Source of the DNA: Nipponacmea schrenckii
Taxonomy: Eukaryota; Mollusca; Gastropoda; Lottiidae
Assembly (NCBI GenBank): GCA_030562195.1
Contig: JAUJPP010000003.1
Coordinates: forward strand, 38,260,602-38,324,601
Length of the DNA stretch: 64,000 nucleotides
Direction of reading: 5' to 3'
Shown here: piece after piece, positions 12,260-23,840 of the stretch
How the letters are laid out: each line of letters begins with the position of its first letter
Position numbering within the stretch: position 1 is the stretch's first letter
Notes under the pieces: model-generated
The model's input: only the letters and a program-made list of their open reading frames with translations
What the model was told of the DNA's origin: nothing
Databases searched by the model: none
Made by a program: the position numbers and the translations under genes

Positions 12260-13169
12260 TTAGGGAGAGATGTGAACAAAAGATTCGCTTGCTTTATGAC
12301 TTAATTTCGACGATCGGGTATTACGAATGGCAGGATCTTTTAGAGTGGACTTCATAAGTGATTTAAAATCACTGTTCGTTTTAATCAAAACAACCTTATT
12401 GTCAAGCGTTTTCACAAAAATAATTCCATCTCTTATCCACGATCTCTCTAATTTTTTCTCCCGACAAAGTTTTCGTACTCTAAATGCTAATTCTGCTCTT
12501 GTCTTGGTGAGATCGTCATTGATAGAGACTTGGTGGCGTTTGAAAATCTCAGGCATTGGAGATTGTTTGATGTTCTGAAGTTTCTTTGCATTTGAAACAA
12601 AATTGCGTTTAAAAGAATACCCCTTGAAACGAACAATTATTATGGGTCGTGGTTTTTGGACTTTGTCATATTTCTCAGGCGGTCCAACTCTGTGGCTCCT
12701 ATTGATGTCAGCGGAGTTGATTTCAACACCCAGGTGACGTCCCACAGTAACAATAATGTCGTCTGTCGATTCCTGTTCAGATTCTACAATTCCAGATATT
12801 CTAATACAGTCCCTCCGTCCGTACTGCTCTAGTTCGTCTAATTTGTCATTGACAGTTTCTAATTCGTGTGACTTACTTGCAACTTCATTTTCCAATTCAG
12901 AAATGCGGTCCTGCAGGCAACGTACGAGATCTATAATTTTGGGTTCGAGAGGCTACCGCGTCAGCTAGGGTATTGATTACAGCCTGACTTTTAAGAGCAG
13001 ATATAAGTTGTTCGACGAACTCGCTATTATTTTGTGACATGACAGTTTCATTCGATTCAAAGCACTCAGTCTCACTCTCACTATTTTCGTGATCACCTTT
13101 AGACTTTTTGAGTTCCTGTTGATCTTGGCTTGCAGTAAAAGATAGGATGCGCTTCTTTAATCCATCCAT
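12260..13169 (-). pseudogene. LINE ORF1: coiled-coil RRM RNA-binding protein, one frameshift
   Basis: Starts at ATG 13169 (MDGLKKRILSF), with an acidic linker, then frameshifts near 12950 into the frame that runs to 12260. The second part has a leucine-rich coiled coil (SHELETVNDKLDELEQYGRR), the motif DCIRISGIVESE, SHRVGPPEKY and RPIIIVRFKGY, typical of L1-ORF1-like trimeric nucleic-acid chaperones (coiled coil, RRM, C-terminal domain). It ends some 700 bp upstream of ORF2 on the minus strand. Confidence 0.8.
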
Positions 13170-13910
13170 GGATCATCTCACAGTGGTTCATATACACAAT
13201 ATATTTTAGCATAAACGACACGCGGCTTAAATTTTAATAGACAAGGTTACCAGTCACAACATGAATCGAGGATAGCTCACCTCTCCGTGATTACATTTGT
13301 TACAACAGTTCACCAACACCTGGGAATATCTTCAAAATAATGAAATTAAATGTTTAAAACTCACAAGTATTGTCATCCTTGATTAAACTAGTTCCAAGTA
13401 TATTATTTTCCATTTAGCAATCCTTAAGTGGCATTTGATAAGGAAAAACTTTGAAGAATCAGAGCATACAAAAACGCGTCTTTCCACCTGCCGCCATATT
13501 GTATATTATAATATTTATAATGGATCCTATTGATGAACTGTTCATGTTTCTGTGCCGATTAAAATGTGGATTTCTTTCAGAGGATTTTTCGGTGCGATTT
13601 AACATTGATTTATCTACTGTGAGCTTAAAAATTATCACTTGGACAAACTACATGTCCTTTATTCTGAGAGGTATTAATATTTGGCCAAGTAAAGAAAAAA
13701 TTCTCCAATACATGCCAAGGGATTTCAAACAATTATATCCAAATACACGTGTAATAATTGACTGTACAGAAATTTTTACTGAAAGACAAAAACCTTTTCA
13801 TCGTACAAAAGTCGTTATACCTGGAAAGGATTAGTTGGAATATCACCTCATGGTGCAGTTACATTCATATCCTCTCTATTTCAAGCCCATTTCAAGTATA
13901 TTTTCTGTTT

Positions 13911-14469
13911 AAACACAGGTTGAAACTCCAACGTGATTTGGGCCTAATCCAAGATCTCATTTATATACATGATCATACCAAATTGTATTTAAATTAGACG
14001 AAAACTGTAGTTTCTATCACGTTCAAAAGCTAATTTTGATGCGTTTTGACTAAGTCAATGGCAATAACTTAAGAACAGTTACGGAAAATTATTAATATAG
14101 AACTAGTTTCATCAAACAAACTAACGTTTTATTTCAGTACTATGAAAGCCTCAAGCCCATAGAACATAATACAATACATGTATATTATAATTTCATTATA
14201 TACAAAAATATCCATGATATGATTTACATAACATGCATGATTAATATAATATATACATCTCTATAGTACCGTACGACATGAAAAGGCAATATTTAACAAT
14301 TAACTTGTCGTTAATACATACATGTATATACATCTAAAGTATTATACACAAAACAATATTATATAATTTCCTATACCTATATATATTCAAGATTACATCA
14401 ATAAAATGATCAAAGCAAATAACCGTCAAATTCACATAATAATCTGGGCGTAAAAAACACTACTAAACA
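13911..14469. other. spacer inside the ISL2EU element
   Basis: AT-rich sequence between the truncated transposase and the end of the convergent nuclease gene. It is full of short 'acatgtatata' runs; no coding potential is seen. The missing transposase C-terminus should have been here, so a deletion is likely. Confidence 0.5.
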
Positions 14470-16490
14470 CAATTCAAATTTAAATAGTAATTAAAGAAAA
14501 ACAGGTCAAGTTTATCTTTTGCTGTTTGCCAAAATTGCTCATCAAAATATACAGTCTCCAAATGGGAATCATTTTCTAACCATATAAAAAGTCACACCAC
14601 TCAAGTCCTGAAACTGCCATTTGCATCTGAATTTGATAATAATAGTTATCATTTTTTTCAACTTAATGTACCATCTTGAATGTTAAGACATTTCACGCTT
14701 GACAAATTTGTTGTATGCGGGCATTTTATTTCCAATAATCCATATGGTGGGTTTCGGTCAGAGGCATACACTTTCCTATCAGGAGTTGCTGCAAGCCAGT
14801 GACAAAAGGGGTTAACAATCACACCACATGGATACAGATTAACATTATCATTCATCCTCTGAAGAAGAAAAAATTATACAAATAATTTATTTGTACTTTC
14901 AATCATGTTTGTCGAGGTTGCCATGGTATTTTACTATGCTTTTGATTACAACAATATCATTAATACCTTCTTAAATATATAACTATAAAAATGTGTCAAC
15001 AGAAAGTGGACAGTCATACATGTAACACTCAGACAGAGTGAGACCTTTCAATACAAAAAAAGTGTTAAATTTTAATTACCTTGCTATAAGCTTGTGCTGC
15101 AACAACTTCACATTCAATGCCTCTGTTTGTAACCGTTCAGCAAGTTTAACCCCATCTAAAAAAAAAAAAAAAAGTGTTTTTCAAAATTTACCATTTTTAA
15201 GATTTTTTAAAAATTTTATAAGAGAACAACGGATGGGTGGTATGTTTTTGTTTGTCATTTTGTAAAGATTATTTTCTGGATATTTTACTATTTGTGAGTA
15301 TTTCGAGCAAACAAAATTCTGACTGGCTGAAAAAGATATAATACAAAACAAATTCGTTTGAATGGGATTTAACACCACTATATATAAGAATGAATAAATT
15401 ACAAAAAAAATCAAATGTAAGTCATACCTGCTCGTCTTTTTGAAATTTCTCCTGCATTGGATGCTGTAATGCGCTCTTTTCTTACTTTATGCCATTTTGG
15501 ATCTGCTGACTGAAGTCGAGAACTCTCTTCTATTTCCAAACTCTATACTTGTGTGACTTTTAAAGAATTGAAATGCTGCAGTTGCTTTTCAAACAGAACT
15601 GTTCTCAAGTTGCAAACCATGAAATTGTTTGATGGCCAATCTGGGAAGGTATTGTTTTTTCATTAAGTTCTAGACATAGTCACTAGCTATTTTTTGTTGG
15701 TAACTCAACACACTACCTTTTTGAAACTTCCCAAAATGTGTCTGCACCAAATCAGTCCCAGTCCACTATCCATTGCAACAGTGTTAAACAAAATATCCAT
15801 ATCTTTCATTTGATCGACAAGGTTGTTTACATTTAAAAAATCCTCTCCTGAAATAGGGTTGCACAAAGTTAATTTGATCCCTTTTGTGGCTCACAGTGGA
15901 TTCTCTCTATCATAGCCTTGTACCACAATATTGTCCACTTTGTCTCCATATAATTTTGGTCCCCTTGGTACATGCCAAGTTTGTGGCAGAGATGTTTTAG
16001 CAACATCTGATGGAATGGTTGACAATTTCATTTTCTTGTAATGTGCTAACTGGTACAAACAGTACCATGGGCAGTAACATGCCCACAGTAACCACTCTGC
16101 CGAATTGTACATGAGAAAAATGAATGTTCCACTTTTTCTTCATTGATGAAAATCTGAAATTTTAAACCGAGATTTAGTTTAGATTGTGAAATAAAAAACA
16201 ACTTTTTTGTAATAGGCAATTGTTGTATTATATCTGAAACATATGACTATTAAGAAACACCTGTTTATAATTGATGACATTTCATATACATTATGTATCA
16301 TTGTATGTTAAGTACACATGTATTATCTCACTAAGAATAAGCATACAATTGGCATGTCATTTGCGTGTGTGTAATTGTTTGGCTATGTAAGCTTACTTTA
16401 ACTACGTGTGGGGATTCATTTTTTCTTTGCGACCTGTAGCATTTGCCTTTCACCAAACATCCATTTTCATCTGGGTACACTAAAAAGAAA
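14470..16490 (-). pseudogene. SWIM zinc finger + YqaJ-type nuclease of the ISL2EU element, decayed
   Basis: Minus-strand pieces: about 16480-16402 (VYPDENGCLVKGKCYRSQRK, followed by a gtaagc donor); about 16150-15890 (FINEEKVEHSFF, a Cys/His cluster with GYCGHVTA like a SWIM finger, then SLPQTWHVPRGPK); about 15550-15430 (SADPKWHKVRKERITASNAG, the YqaJ start motif); about 15160-15085; then 14855-14658 (NPFCHWLAATPDRKVY and YGLLEIKCPH, the catalytic D and ExK of the nuclease fold); and about 14650-14480 (YQIQMQMAVSGLEWCDFLYG, a further YqaJ motif). Stops and frameshifts fall between most pieces, only some of which look like introns. This protein faces the transposase gene, as in other ISL2EU elements. 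Confidence 0.75.
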
Positions 16491-16519
16491 CGAAAAGAGC
16501 ATCTAATTAAGAACGGTCT

Positions 16520-16905
16520 ATATTACTACTAGATCACACAATCACAAATATCAGAGAATGTTAGCTATATATTACTACTAGATCACACCATCAAAAATAT
16601 CAAATAATGTTAGTTATATATTACTACTAGATCACACTATCACAAATATCAGTTAATGTTAGTTATATAATTACTACAAGATCACACGATCACTAATATC
16701 AGATAAAGTTAAGTTATATTTGACTACAAGATCACACCATCACAAATATCAGATAATGTTAGTAATATATTACTACTAAATCACGCAATCACAAATATCA
16801 TCAGTAATGTTAGTTATATATTATTACTAGATCACACCATCAGAAGTATCTCCAGTTAATGTAGTTATATATTAATACTAGATCACACAATTATATCACA
16901 CATAG
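16520..16905 (+). repeat. 49-bp satellite array, right part
   Basis: About eight copies of a 49-bp unit; copies starting 'tattactactag' lie at 16521, 16570 and 16619, a period of exactly 49. It continues the array at 6690-6855 on the other side of the ISL2EU element. Variation between copies is mostly single substitutions and small indels. Confidence 0.9.
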
Positions 16906-16989
16906 TTATAACTGTTGCTGGTACCTTTTTGGACTTATTATACAGGTTTTAATGTATTTAGGTTTTGTGGTCTGAAGTATAGAACCGTA

Positions 16990-17135
16990 TACTTACTGGC
17001 AAGCCAAGTCTAGGCCGATGTCGAATTATGCTTGGCACGCATGCGCGACTTACTAAGTGGACGCTTTACTTCCGGCATCTTCAAAATGGCGGATAGTCTG
17101 GATGTCGAATTTGTTGATTTTATTTTAGAAGTAAG
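16990..17135 (+). promoter_or_regulatory. housekeeping-type promoter motifs with a short first-exon-like ORF
   Basis: Within 60 bp lie GCATGCGC (NRF1-like, about 17040), ACTTCCGG (ETS-like, about 17068) and AAAATGGCGG (YY1-like, about 17084). The ATG in the last opens MADSLDVEFVDFILE, followed directly by a gtaagt donor at 17131 (exon 17086-17130, phase 0). No downstream exon can be seen because a minus-strand BEL/Pao fragment follows. The same region also resembles the LTR-like stretch at 28.54-28.66 kb in inverse orientation, so it could be an LTR promoter instead of a host one. Confidence 0.3.
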
Positions 17136-17149
17136 TTGAAAAGCTACAG

Positions 17150-20071
17150 GATCAAATTCACCAGCCTTTCTATAATCCAAAGGAACAAATATTGTATTTA
17201 CTTTACACCAATTATCATGGTAACGTTATAATCAAGTTCAGGAAAACCAACATCTTTGAAATGAGACCAACTGTTAAGATCATTAGTCCTGGGTATAGAA
17301 GTACTATCAATAGGTAAAGACGAAACTGTCCTAACATCTTTAAAAACTCGACAACAGTTTCACTATCTGTAGATTCTACAACAATATCAACTAAGTCACT
17401 ATCAATTTCTTCAGAACCAGTAATCCCAGTAATAGTAAATGAACGTTTTGTACCAAATATATTCAACTTATCAACCAAACTTTGCAAAACCAAAGTGATT
17501 TCAGAAGCTGTGTCCTGTAAAGCGTAAGTATTGTTAACTTTATCAGAACCTTTCTTCCGAATTTTAACTGGAATAATTCCTATGCAAATATGATTATTAC
17601 CAGCCCCAGTTGCGACAGTAACCAAAGACGAGCTATCGGGTATACCATGTAGTAATGTATTGTGGGTCTTTCACATTCTCTGCACTTAAAATCTGTCTAA
17701 TCGCATGGTTTCTTATTATAGTGTTTATTAAAGCAAATGAGACAAAGTTCATATTTCTTCACAATATTCCATTGCTCCTTAAGACTAGAATCTAGAAATT
17801 TATGACATCTCCAAATCGGATGCTTACAACACATTCAAAGGTCTTCGTAGATTAAGATTTTCTTTGTCTACTTTTAGAGTTATCTGCTTTAATATTAAGA
17901 AAAGTTTTCTGTTTCACATTTTGGGTAACTGTTTTTTGATGAACAGTTTATCTTGAGGTTTCCTGGAAAAATTAGACAAGTCTTCACCAAACTCGTTGTT
18001 TGCAAGGTTGGCTCTTTCCTTCACAAGACTTAAGAAATCTGAGAATTTAGGTCTACCACCACCGTCAAATATTCTCCCTGCCTTTTCTGTTCATTTAGCA
18101 CGCAAAGGCAATTTCCTATTTAAATCAAGTAGAGTGTTTATATGATTAAGGTCTTGAACATAGTCCCATGCCAGTTTTTTTCACAAATTTTCAATTCTCG
18201 CACAAATGGCATCAAAGAATTTCCATTTGCAGTTTTATGTCACCTAAACTTTTAAGTCTATCCATATGAGCTTTTGCTATAACATGAGGTTTACCATAGC
18301 TATCACACAAAGTTTGCTTTGCAGTTTTATATCCCATATCTGGCGGTAGATTGACACAACTCTCAATAGCTTACGAATATTACCACTACAGTGTTGAATT
18401 AGGAGCTGAAGCTTCCTTGAATCTTCAGGATTATCTGAATCTAATAGTGTTTCGAAGTGTGAATGAAGGAAAGGATTACCACCATGTCATATACTCGAGT
18501 CTAGGGGTTGAAACCACTTGACAAAGTTTCTGAATTAAAGTTTCTGTGGTAGATGTATTCAAACCAGTTACTTCTCTGTCAATTGCACTAGTAGGAAAAA
18601 TTGGAATGACATGACTGATAGATGCAAAATTATTAGAATAAATTAAACCATTAGACATATTATTATTGTTAATAAGTGATCCCCTACTAATATTATGTGA
18701 ATAATACAAAGGCAAATTATTTGCACTAACAGGCATATTAACATGATGCATAGGCACAAGCACACTAGGGGGCATAGAACAATGTGACACAAAAGATTGT
18801 GTCGAGCAAATGAATCAGAGAAGGGTGAACTATGATTAATATTGCATACCGGTATTGCATTACTTACACTAAATAAAGGTAAATTATTGGATACAGGTGG
18901 TAAATTAACAGGTGAAACATAATTACCAGAGGAATAATGCACACTATGCACGGGTTAAATTCTGACTGGTCATAGAATTAACAATAATAGGTCTCCTGAC
19001 TGCAGGAGCAATATCATGCACTGACACTCCTGAATTATTCACAGTCTCTACATTATGACTTGATACAATAATTAACATTACTTTGACTTTGTACTCTAAA
19101 ATTAGTATCCTATATGACAGGATGATTTTCATTTACATGTGTAACAACATTCTAAAAATTAACATGCTCAAAATTATTACCATTGTCAACAAATACAGGT
19201 ACATCAAAATTACTAGCTATTGGCATATGGACATTAGAATATGTTACAGGAAAATCAATAGAATTATTTACAGGACAGTTAGCTTGCACTGACAGATCAA
19301 TAGGAAAATCTGAAATACTATTTGCATTATAAGACACATTGGGAATTTCTTCATGAGGTAAATTTAGAGTTGGCAAAGAATCAGAGACATTTCTAGGCTT
19401 AACATTAGACACAGTAGTATCTCCTATATCATGCACATTACTTTGACTAGCGGAATTAAACATTTGACTGAATCCAAAACTATTTGTTTGGTTACACTGT
19501 GAATTAACACTAGTTCTGTCAATTTTAAACTCAAAGTCTATAGCTTCTTTCTGAATGGCTAAACTGATTTCTGCTGCTTCCTTTTCAAGCTGGATCTGCA
19601 AAAGTGTCTGCTCATTCTGTAATTACAGCATTCTCTCTGACAATGAGATTTCCGTTTGAAGATGCTCTCTTTTCTTCTGGGCTAATGCTAGCTTTTCTTT
19701 CTTTCTCAGATAAGATGGAACTTAGGAATCATTAGACTTATTGTCTTTACCACCACTGAACATGTTATAAAGTCTTTATCACACTGGTATAATCAGGGGT
19801 AGATATGTCATCTGAGTTCATCACATTTCTTTCTCAGATAAGATGGAACTTAGGAATCATTAGACTTATTGTCTTTACCACCACTGAACAAGTTATAAAG
19901 TCTTTATCACACTGATATAATCAGGGGTAGATATGTCATCTGAGATCTCTCCATTTGTTGTCAGCTTTAAAATCTATGTCACATTCATCACCAGAAGAAA
20001 TTAACAATAATACTTCCTCACACAATCTTCTGACTTGTTGTATTTGAGGCTGAAGGGTTGATGCTGCCATA
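17150..20071 (-). pseudogene. BEL/Pao retrotransposon, gag and protease part, degenerate
   Basis: Minus strand from MAASTLQPQIQQVRRLCEE (20071), through a coiled coil (19680-19540, QLEKEAAEISLAIQKEAID), an Asn/Ser-rich linker (19540-18560) and a gag core (about 18490-18230, SDNPEDSRKLQLLIQHCSG, as in BEL/Pao DUF1759 gag). Then comes an aspartic-protease-like part (17560-17440, YALQDTASEITLV, with DTA in the active-site position), ending near 17150. Several frameshifts and stops are present. RT, RNase H and integrase are absent, and no clear LTR lies next to the gag start. It is therefore a 5' fragment. Its first ~330 bp are inside the tandem duplication described below. Confidence 0.75.
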
Positions 20072-20089
20072 TTTGAAAAGTTTTACACA

Positions 20090-21095
20090 GGACAGGACAG
20101 GGCAGGGATTGTTCTTCTGAGTTGGTTGCTTTTGTTGGTTGGTGGTTCTATTTATTGTGTCATTGACTAATTATGGTGGGTAATTGTTATTACTAATAAA
20201 GGTTTTACGTAGGTAGTCTAGTTCAGCATTGAGTAGGTGATTTTCACAAATCTTATGGGCTCTGCGGGTCAGTGTAGAGATTATTCCTTGCTTGATTTTG
20301 GTTGGATGGTTGGATTGGTAGTTGATATACTGATCAGTATGGGTTGGTTTACGATATATATTGGTCTGGATAGTGCCAGTTGTTCTATAAACCATAACAT
20401 CCAAGAAAGGGATTTTACCTTCATTTTCTATTTCATGGGTGAATTTTATTCTAGGGTGGATTGTATTGAGATAGTTTAGTAGTTCCAGTGGGTCATGTTC
20501 ATTTTCTTGCACAACAAAGGTATCATCGACTTTTCTAAGCCAAATTAGGGGTTGAAACGGTGCTGTTCTGAGAGCCTTTTCTTCGAATTCAGCCATATAA
20601 ATTTCAGTGATGAGAGGGCTGATTGGAGATCCCATAGGGAGGCCATATAGTTGTTCATATATATTAGATTTCCAAGTGAAATAGGTAGAGTCAAGACACA
20701 ATTTTAGGAGATTAATTATGCTTTCACATTTTAAGTTGGTAGAGATATCATTAGGTTGTGTTTCAATTTTTGTTTTTACTATTTCTGCACGGTATGTTAG
20801 TAGATAAATCGACGACATCGTAACTAATTATCTTGCCAGAGTTGTAACTAGTTTTGATATTTTCACAGGAACTAGCAGAATCACTAATGTAAGAAGAGGC
20901 CTTTTTACCAAGGGGCGATAGAAGTTTAGCAAGGTACTTAGACGTATTGTATAGAGCACTACCACGGGAGCAAACTAGGAGGCGAACTTTGATCGGATCT
21001 TTATGAATCTTTATTTGAGCTTTAGCATAAGGAGCAGTTGGGTGGGAGCTATTCAAGGTGTCATACAGGTTCTTATCAATTTCGCTAACGCGCAT
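20090..21095 (-). pseudogene. Penelope-like reverse transcriptase, copy A
   Basis: The N-terminal part (21095-20763) has AQIKIHKDPIKVRLLVCSRG and YNTSKYLAKLLSPLG, then SYDVVDLSTNIP. A 1-nt frameshift near 20785 leads to the second part (20818-20171) with YGLPMGSPISPLITEIYMAE, IWLRKVDDTFVV (the VDD active site) and IPFLDVMVYRTTG. These are Penelope-like RT signatures (PKIHK-like motif, PMGSPxSP, VDD). Copy A also has a TAA after NNNYPP, where copy B reads on. No GIY-YIG endonuclease domain follows. The sequence switches to the BEL/Pao gag start at about 20080, so the element is 3'-truncated. Confidence 0.85.
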
Positions 21096-21206
21096 TTATT
21101 CAATTTTCCATCCAACCTTTGTCCTGATATACGACCATAACCGCCATAGGGTGACCGTTTATTGCCTAAATAAATTTGCATTGTTTACAAACTTACTTGG
21201 ACTGCA

Positions 21207-23828
21207 TATTTCACTTTCATAACAGAATAAGAAGTTAAGTAGTTATGATTGTAAGAAAATTTAGTACACCTGCTCAGTTCGTTTGACATATCTTTTTCGT
21301 ATACATCTATTACATGTTTCCACAGTATATTTCTTCCATTCTTCTGCAAAAAAAATCAGAAAACATAAAAAGCAAGGGTGAGGAGATAAGGTTCACATGC
21401 AATATATTTCTTTGTTAGAGATTGCAATGTGCCTATGTTTTTTCATGGTTAGATTACTTTCTTTGACAACAATATGAAAATACATTAATAGACATACCCA
21501 TAAATATCTTGTGTTTTGATTTTTTCTAGATGCAGATATATTATTTCTTACTGTCTTAAGCAAATGTGACACATCATAAAAAAATAAATACTTCTAGTGG
21601 TGTCATACACATTTGTTGTTTTATACGCATCATCTCCATGTAAGTTAAGGAATCTCATGTTTGATGACGCCTTATCACATGTGGCCCCTATAGCCTGAAA
21701 TTATCAGTCCTTTTTATTTTTAAATTGCAGACATCAGAACAAGTGCTACTTCACAAACTGAGGTACAGTTGGACATTCGCTGAAATAGGGCAACTTCCTG
21801 ACGATTGTGAAGTGTAATACTTTGAATTACATGATTTCTTTTAGGTTTAATACATGTATTATACATCTGATGTATTGAACATGATATAAGAATTGAAAAT
21901 GCCCTGTCATTGCACAAATCACAAAAAACAGAATAAGAGACAATTAAACAACAGATTTTACCTTTAGATTGCAAAATGTTTCCAAATGGCCCACAGCCTC
22001 CCAAAATAAAGGATAAGGGTCACTAGCTGTTGCACATTTTGTTGCGAACCATTCTAAGCTACATTTTATATTAGAGTTGATCCCAATTACCATAAAAACT
22101 AAACAATGGGAAGCTATGTTGTCTTTCAGTTAATTCTTGTAACACTCCCTAATAAAAAAAAATAGCATGCAAGTCATGGTGATATACGTCCACATGAGCA
22201 TTAAAATCAAAAGTAGTGCTTTATAATCGATTGTGTTTTGGATTATAAGTAGGTATTATGACTATATCAAAAATTATACAAACTTGATGCATTATTATCA
22301 TGATAAGACCTTAAGCATCTAAATTAAGTTGTGTTAAAATTATGCAAATGTTTTGAAATTCGAAAGGGTTAAATCTTGGGTGATAATTGAAAAGTATACG
22401 AAGTTTCATCCAATTTCAGTAACGACTACATTTTCCAAAGCATTTACAAGCTTAAAATTGAACGGGTTTTGAATAAAAAGGCCCGTAACTCTGTCAAAAA
22501 ATGAAATAAAAACACCCATATCTACGTATTAAAATACATATTATCCTAATCTGATTCCACTTATATAATTTCATCATTTGGAAAAAACATTTCAATTTCT
22601 ATACTCACGTATTGATAAATCCAACATTTCCATTTTGTCGACCAAATACCAGGTCTGATTTCAGTGACATTTCATCATGTAATAGTACAACCCATCGTTG
22701 ATTATCGTTCAATTTGTTTGATACTTCCTTCAACTCAGATAACACTTCATTTTGAAACCCAGGAGCTGGCTTAATGACATTAGAGTAATCTCTTAATGTT
22801 GATTCTCCAGGAAGCTAAATTATACCAGTATCTCTAAGAGATCTGTAAGATGTAGGACTTTAACTATGAAGTAGTATTGCCAACCGAATAACATGGGATG
22901 CCATTTGTGACAACCAGAACCTTTGCTGAAGGCGGGTTTTTGTTGTTCCCAAACTAACATAATAAGAGGATCAGACAAATCTTCATTCTTAATAACTTCT
23001 ACCAAAGAATTATGTAGGGTGGTGTTTTTAAGTAATACATTGTCCTTCCTGATTCTAGTTTTAACTTGATCTACTTGTTTATTCAACATCTTTATTTTCT
23101 TTCTTGGTTCTTTCAATGCCTTGGTTAAGACAACCTTACTCAATCTTTGAAGTGCTGTTTTAGAAGAAATAATTTGAGCTTCTGGGGTACACACATCTCG
23201 TCTGAATTTTCTTCTAAGATTTGTCCTTACATAATAACAGTTTTTACAAATGCCTGTTTCTTTAACTTTTGATAGATTAGCAAACCCATGACAGGTTTTT
23301 GATCGGATTGTAGTATGATAATCAATTTTATGGGGACTGTCCATTTTAAGTTTTACATGTAGGAAATGGTTTTTGTGTTGAGTCAGATCAATATCAGAGT
23401 ACCTCTGCAGATTTTTATAAGGGATCCCGAGTTCACATACTAAATCTGAGTCTGCATCTACTTTTTAAGTTCTACAATTATCAAATTTATAAAGTTTTAA
23501 GATATTTGATTACATTCATAAATCCATCCACTTGGAACTTGAATATTTGAACTGATATCACTGAAAGATGGTTGAAGTGGAGCACTCGTACAAAGTAGGT
23601 TCCTTACAACCTGTAAAAAATGTTATCAGTATGAACATAACGCTAATAGAAAACAATTTCAACAATTCATATCTTTGACATGTGGAATGTTTAATAAATG
23701 CATTGATCACATAAAATTCTAACTTACTGGTGGTTTCCTTGGATCAACTCTTTTAGTAGGTATAGATTTCTCTGGTAAGAATAATGTTGGTACGCTGTCT
23801 ACCTTCAATTCAAACCTTTTTCTTTTAT
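21207..23828 (-). pseudogene. P-element-like THAP transposase exons, copy A
   Basis: Exons on minus. 23828-23728: second half of a THAP domain, FELKVDSVPTLFLPEKS, with good acceptor and gtaagt donor. About 23610-23530: LLCTSAPLQPSFSD. About 23460-22870: HKIDYHTTIRSKTC, a CxxC pair, a basic coil and HKWHPML. About 22860-22620: LPGESTLRDYSNVIKPAPGF and LLHDEMSLKSDL, with the first catalytic Asp of the P/THAP9 RNase H-like fold. About 22135-21969: TASDPYPLFWEAVGHLETF. About 21697-21560: AIGATCDKASSNMRF, DVSHLLKTVRNN. About 21345-21207: WKHVIDVYEKD, SYSVMKVKYAVQV. This copy lacks the THAP first exon. Frameshifts occur near 22870 and 21600. The gene is cut off by the Penelope-like element at about 21110. 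Confidence 0.75.
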
Positions 23829-23840
23829 CTGAAATATTTT

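Larger units (their letters stand above)
8177..13523 (-). mobile_element. CR1/L2-like non-LTR retrotransposon, nearly full length, defective
   Basis: Minus-strand LINE of about 5.35 kb. From its 5' end (13523) it has a leader with a 'caatatggcggc' motif, ORF1 (coiled coil + RRM type), ORF2 (AP endonuclease + reverse transcriptase) and a 3' region with a TTTA-rich stretch near 8418-8440. An 11-bp target duplication flanks it, as target-primed reverse transcription gives. The retained 5' leader and both ORFs suggest a full-length insertion. ORF1 has one frameshift. ORF2 has at least two frameshifts and an internal deletion of the RT active-site block. The clade (CR1/L2/Crack/Daphne group) is inferred from the DVHPNPG motif and the C-terminal Cys/His motif. 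Confidence 0.85.
6980..13910 (+). pseudogene. THAP-DDE (ISL2EU) transposase pseudogene, interrupted by a LINE
   Basis: Pieces in order: a THAP exon at about 6980-7125 (CCVPQCNGNARVN, then SFHHIPSEKK; an in-frame TGA sits where Trp is usual); the THAP second half at about 7410-7527 (VCSQHFKREDF, ending CLKSDAVPSIFEW); and a coiled/HTH part at about 7855-8165 (acidic helix, FYTGFPSYNVF, then in other frames KPTATRIK and RGRPK). After the LINE come 13525-13834 (PIDELFMFLCRLKCGFLSED, STVS, MPRDF, VIIDCTEIF) and about 13828-13910 (KGLVGISPHGAVTFISSLF in a shifted frame). THAP zinc fingers bind the TIRs. The CTE and D motif belong to the DDE core (DDE_4 type). The C-terminal part with the last catalytic residues was not found. 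Several frameshifts, the LINE insertion and the C-terminal loss make it clearly dead. Confidence 0.8.
6856..16519. mobile_element. ISL2EU-type DNA transposon, decayed, split by a LINE
   Basis: The ends are inverted repeats: AGACCGATCTTAAAATT on the left and AATTAAGAACGGTCT on the right, about 15 bp with one substitution and one indel. The flanking satellite joins perfectly if a 2-bp AT (or TA) is taken as the target duplication (6854-6855 and 16520-16521); the TATATA context prevents exact phasing. Inside are two genes known to travel together in ISL2EU elements of the PIF/Harbinger-ISL2EU group: a THAP + DDE transposase on plus and a YqaJ-type nuclease on minus. Without the 5.35-kb LINE insertion the element is about 4.3 kb. 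Both genes contain stops, so it is no longer autonomous. The family assignment rests on gene content and ends; I could not search a database. Confidence 0.8.
19740..23840. repeat. tandem segmental duplication, copy A (4101 bp)
   Basis: Copy A and copy B (23841-27857) are direct repeats. Matching points are 4101 bp apart at the left (19740/23841 and 19868/23969) and 4092 bp apart after a 9-bp deletion in copy B near 24410 (20763/24855 and 21720/25812). Each copy holds, read on minus, P-like transposase exons, the Penelope-like ORF and the start of the BEL/Pao gag. Each also contains a 128-bp internal tandem repeat at its left end (19740/19868 and 23841/23969). By eye the copies are nearly identical. 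Confidence 0.9.

Noticed and set aside
16520..16905. CRISPR-like regular array
   Set aside because: The 49-bp units follow each other without unique spacers and the genome is eukaryotic, so this is a plain satellite.
22820..23344. Independent small gene in each duplicate (also 26944-27429)
   Set aside because: The ORFs are internal exons of the P-like transposase; the sequence continues with P-element motifs in neighbouring frames.
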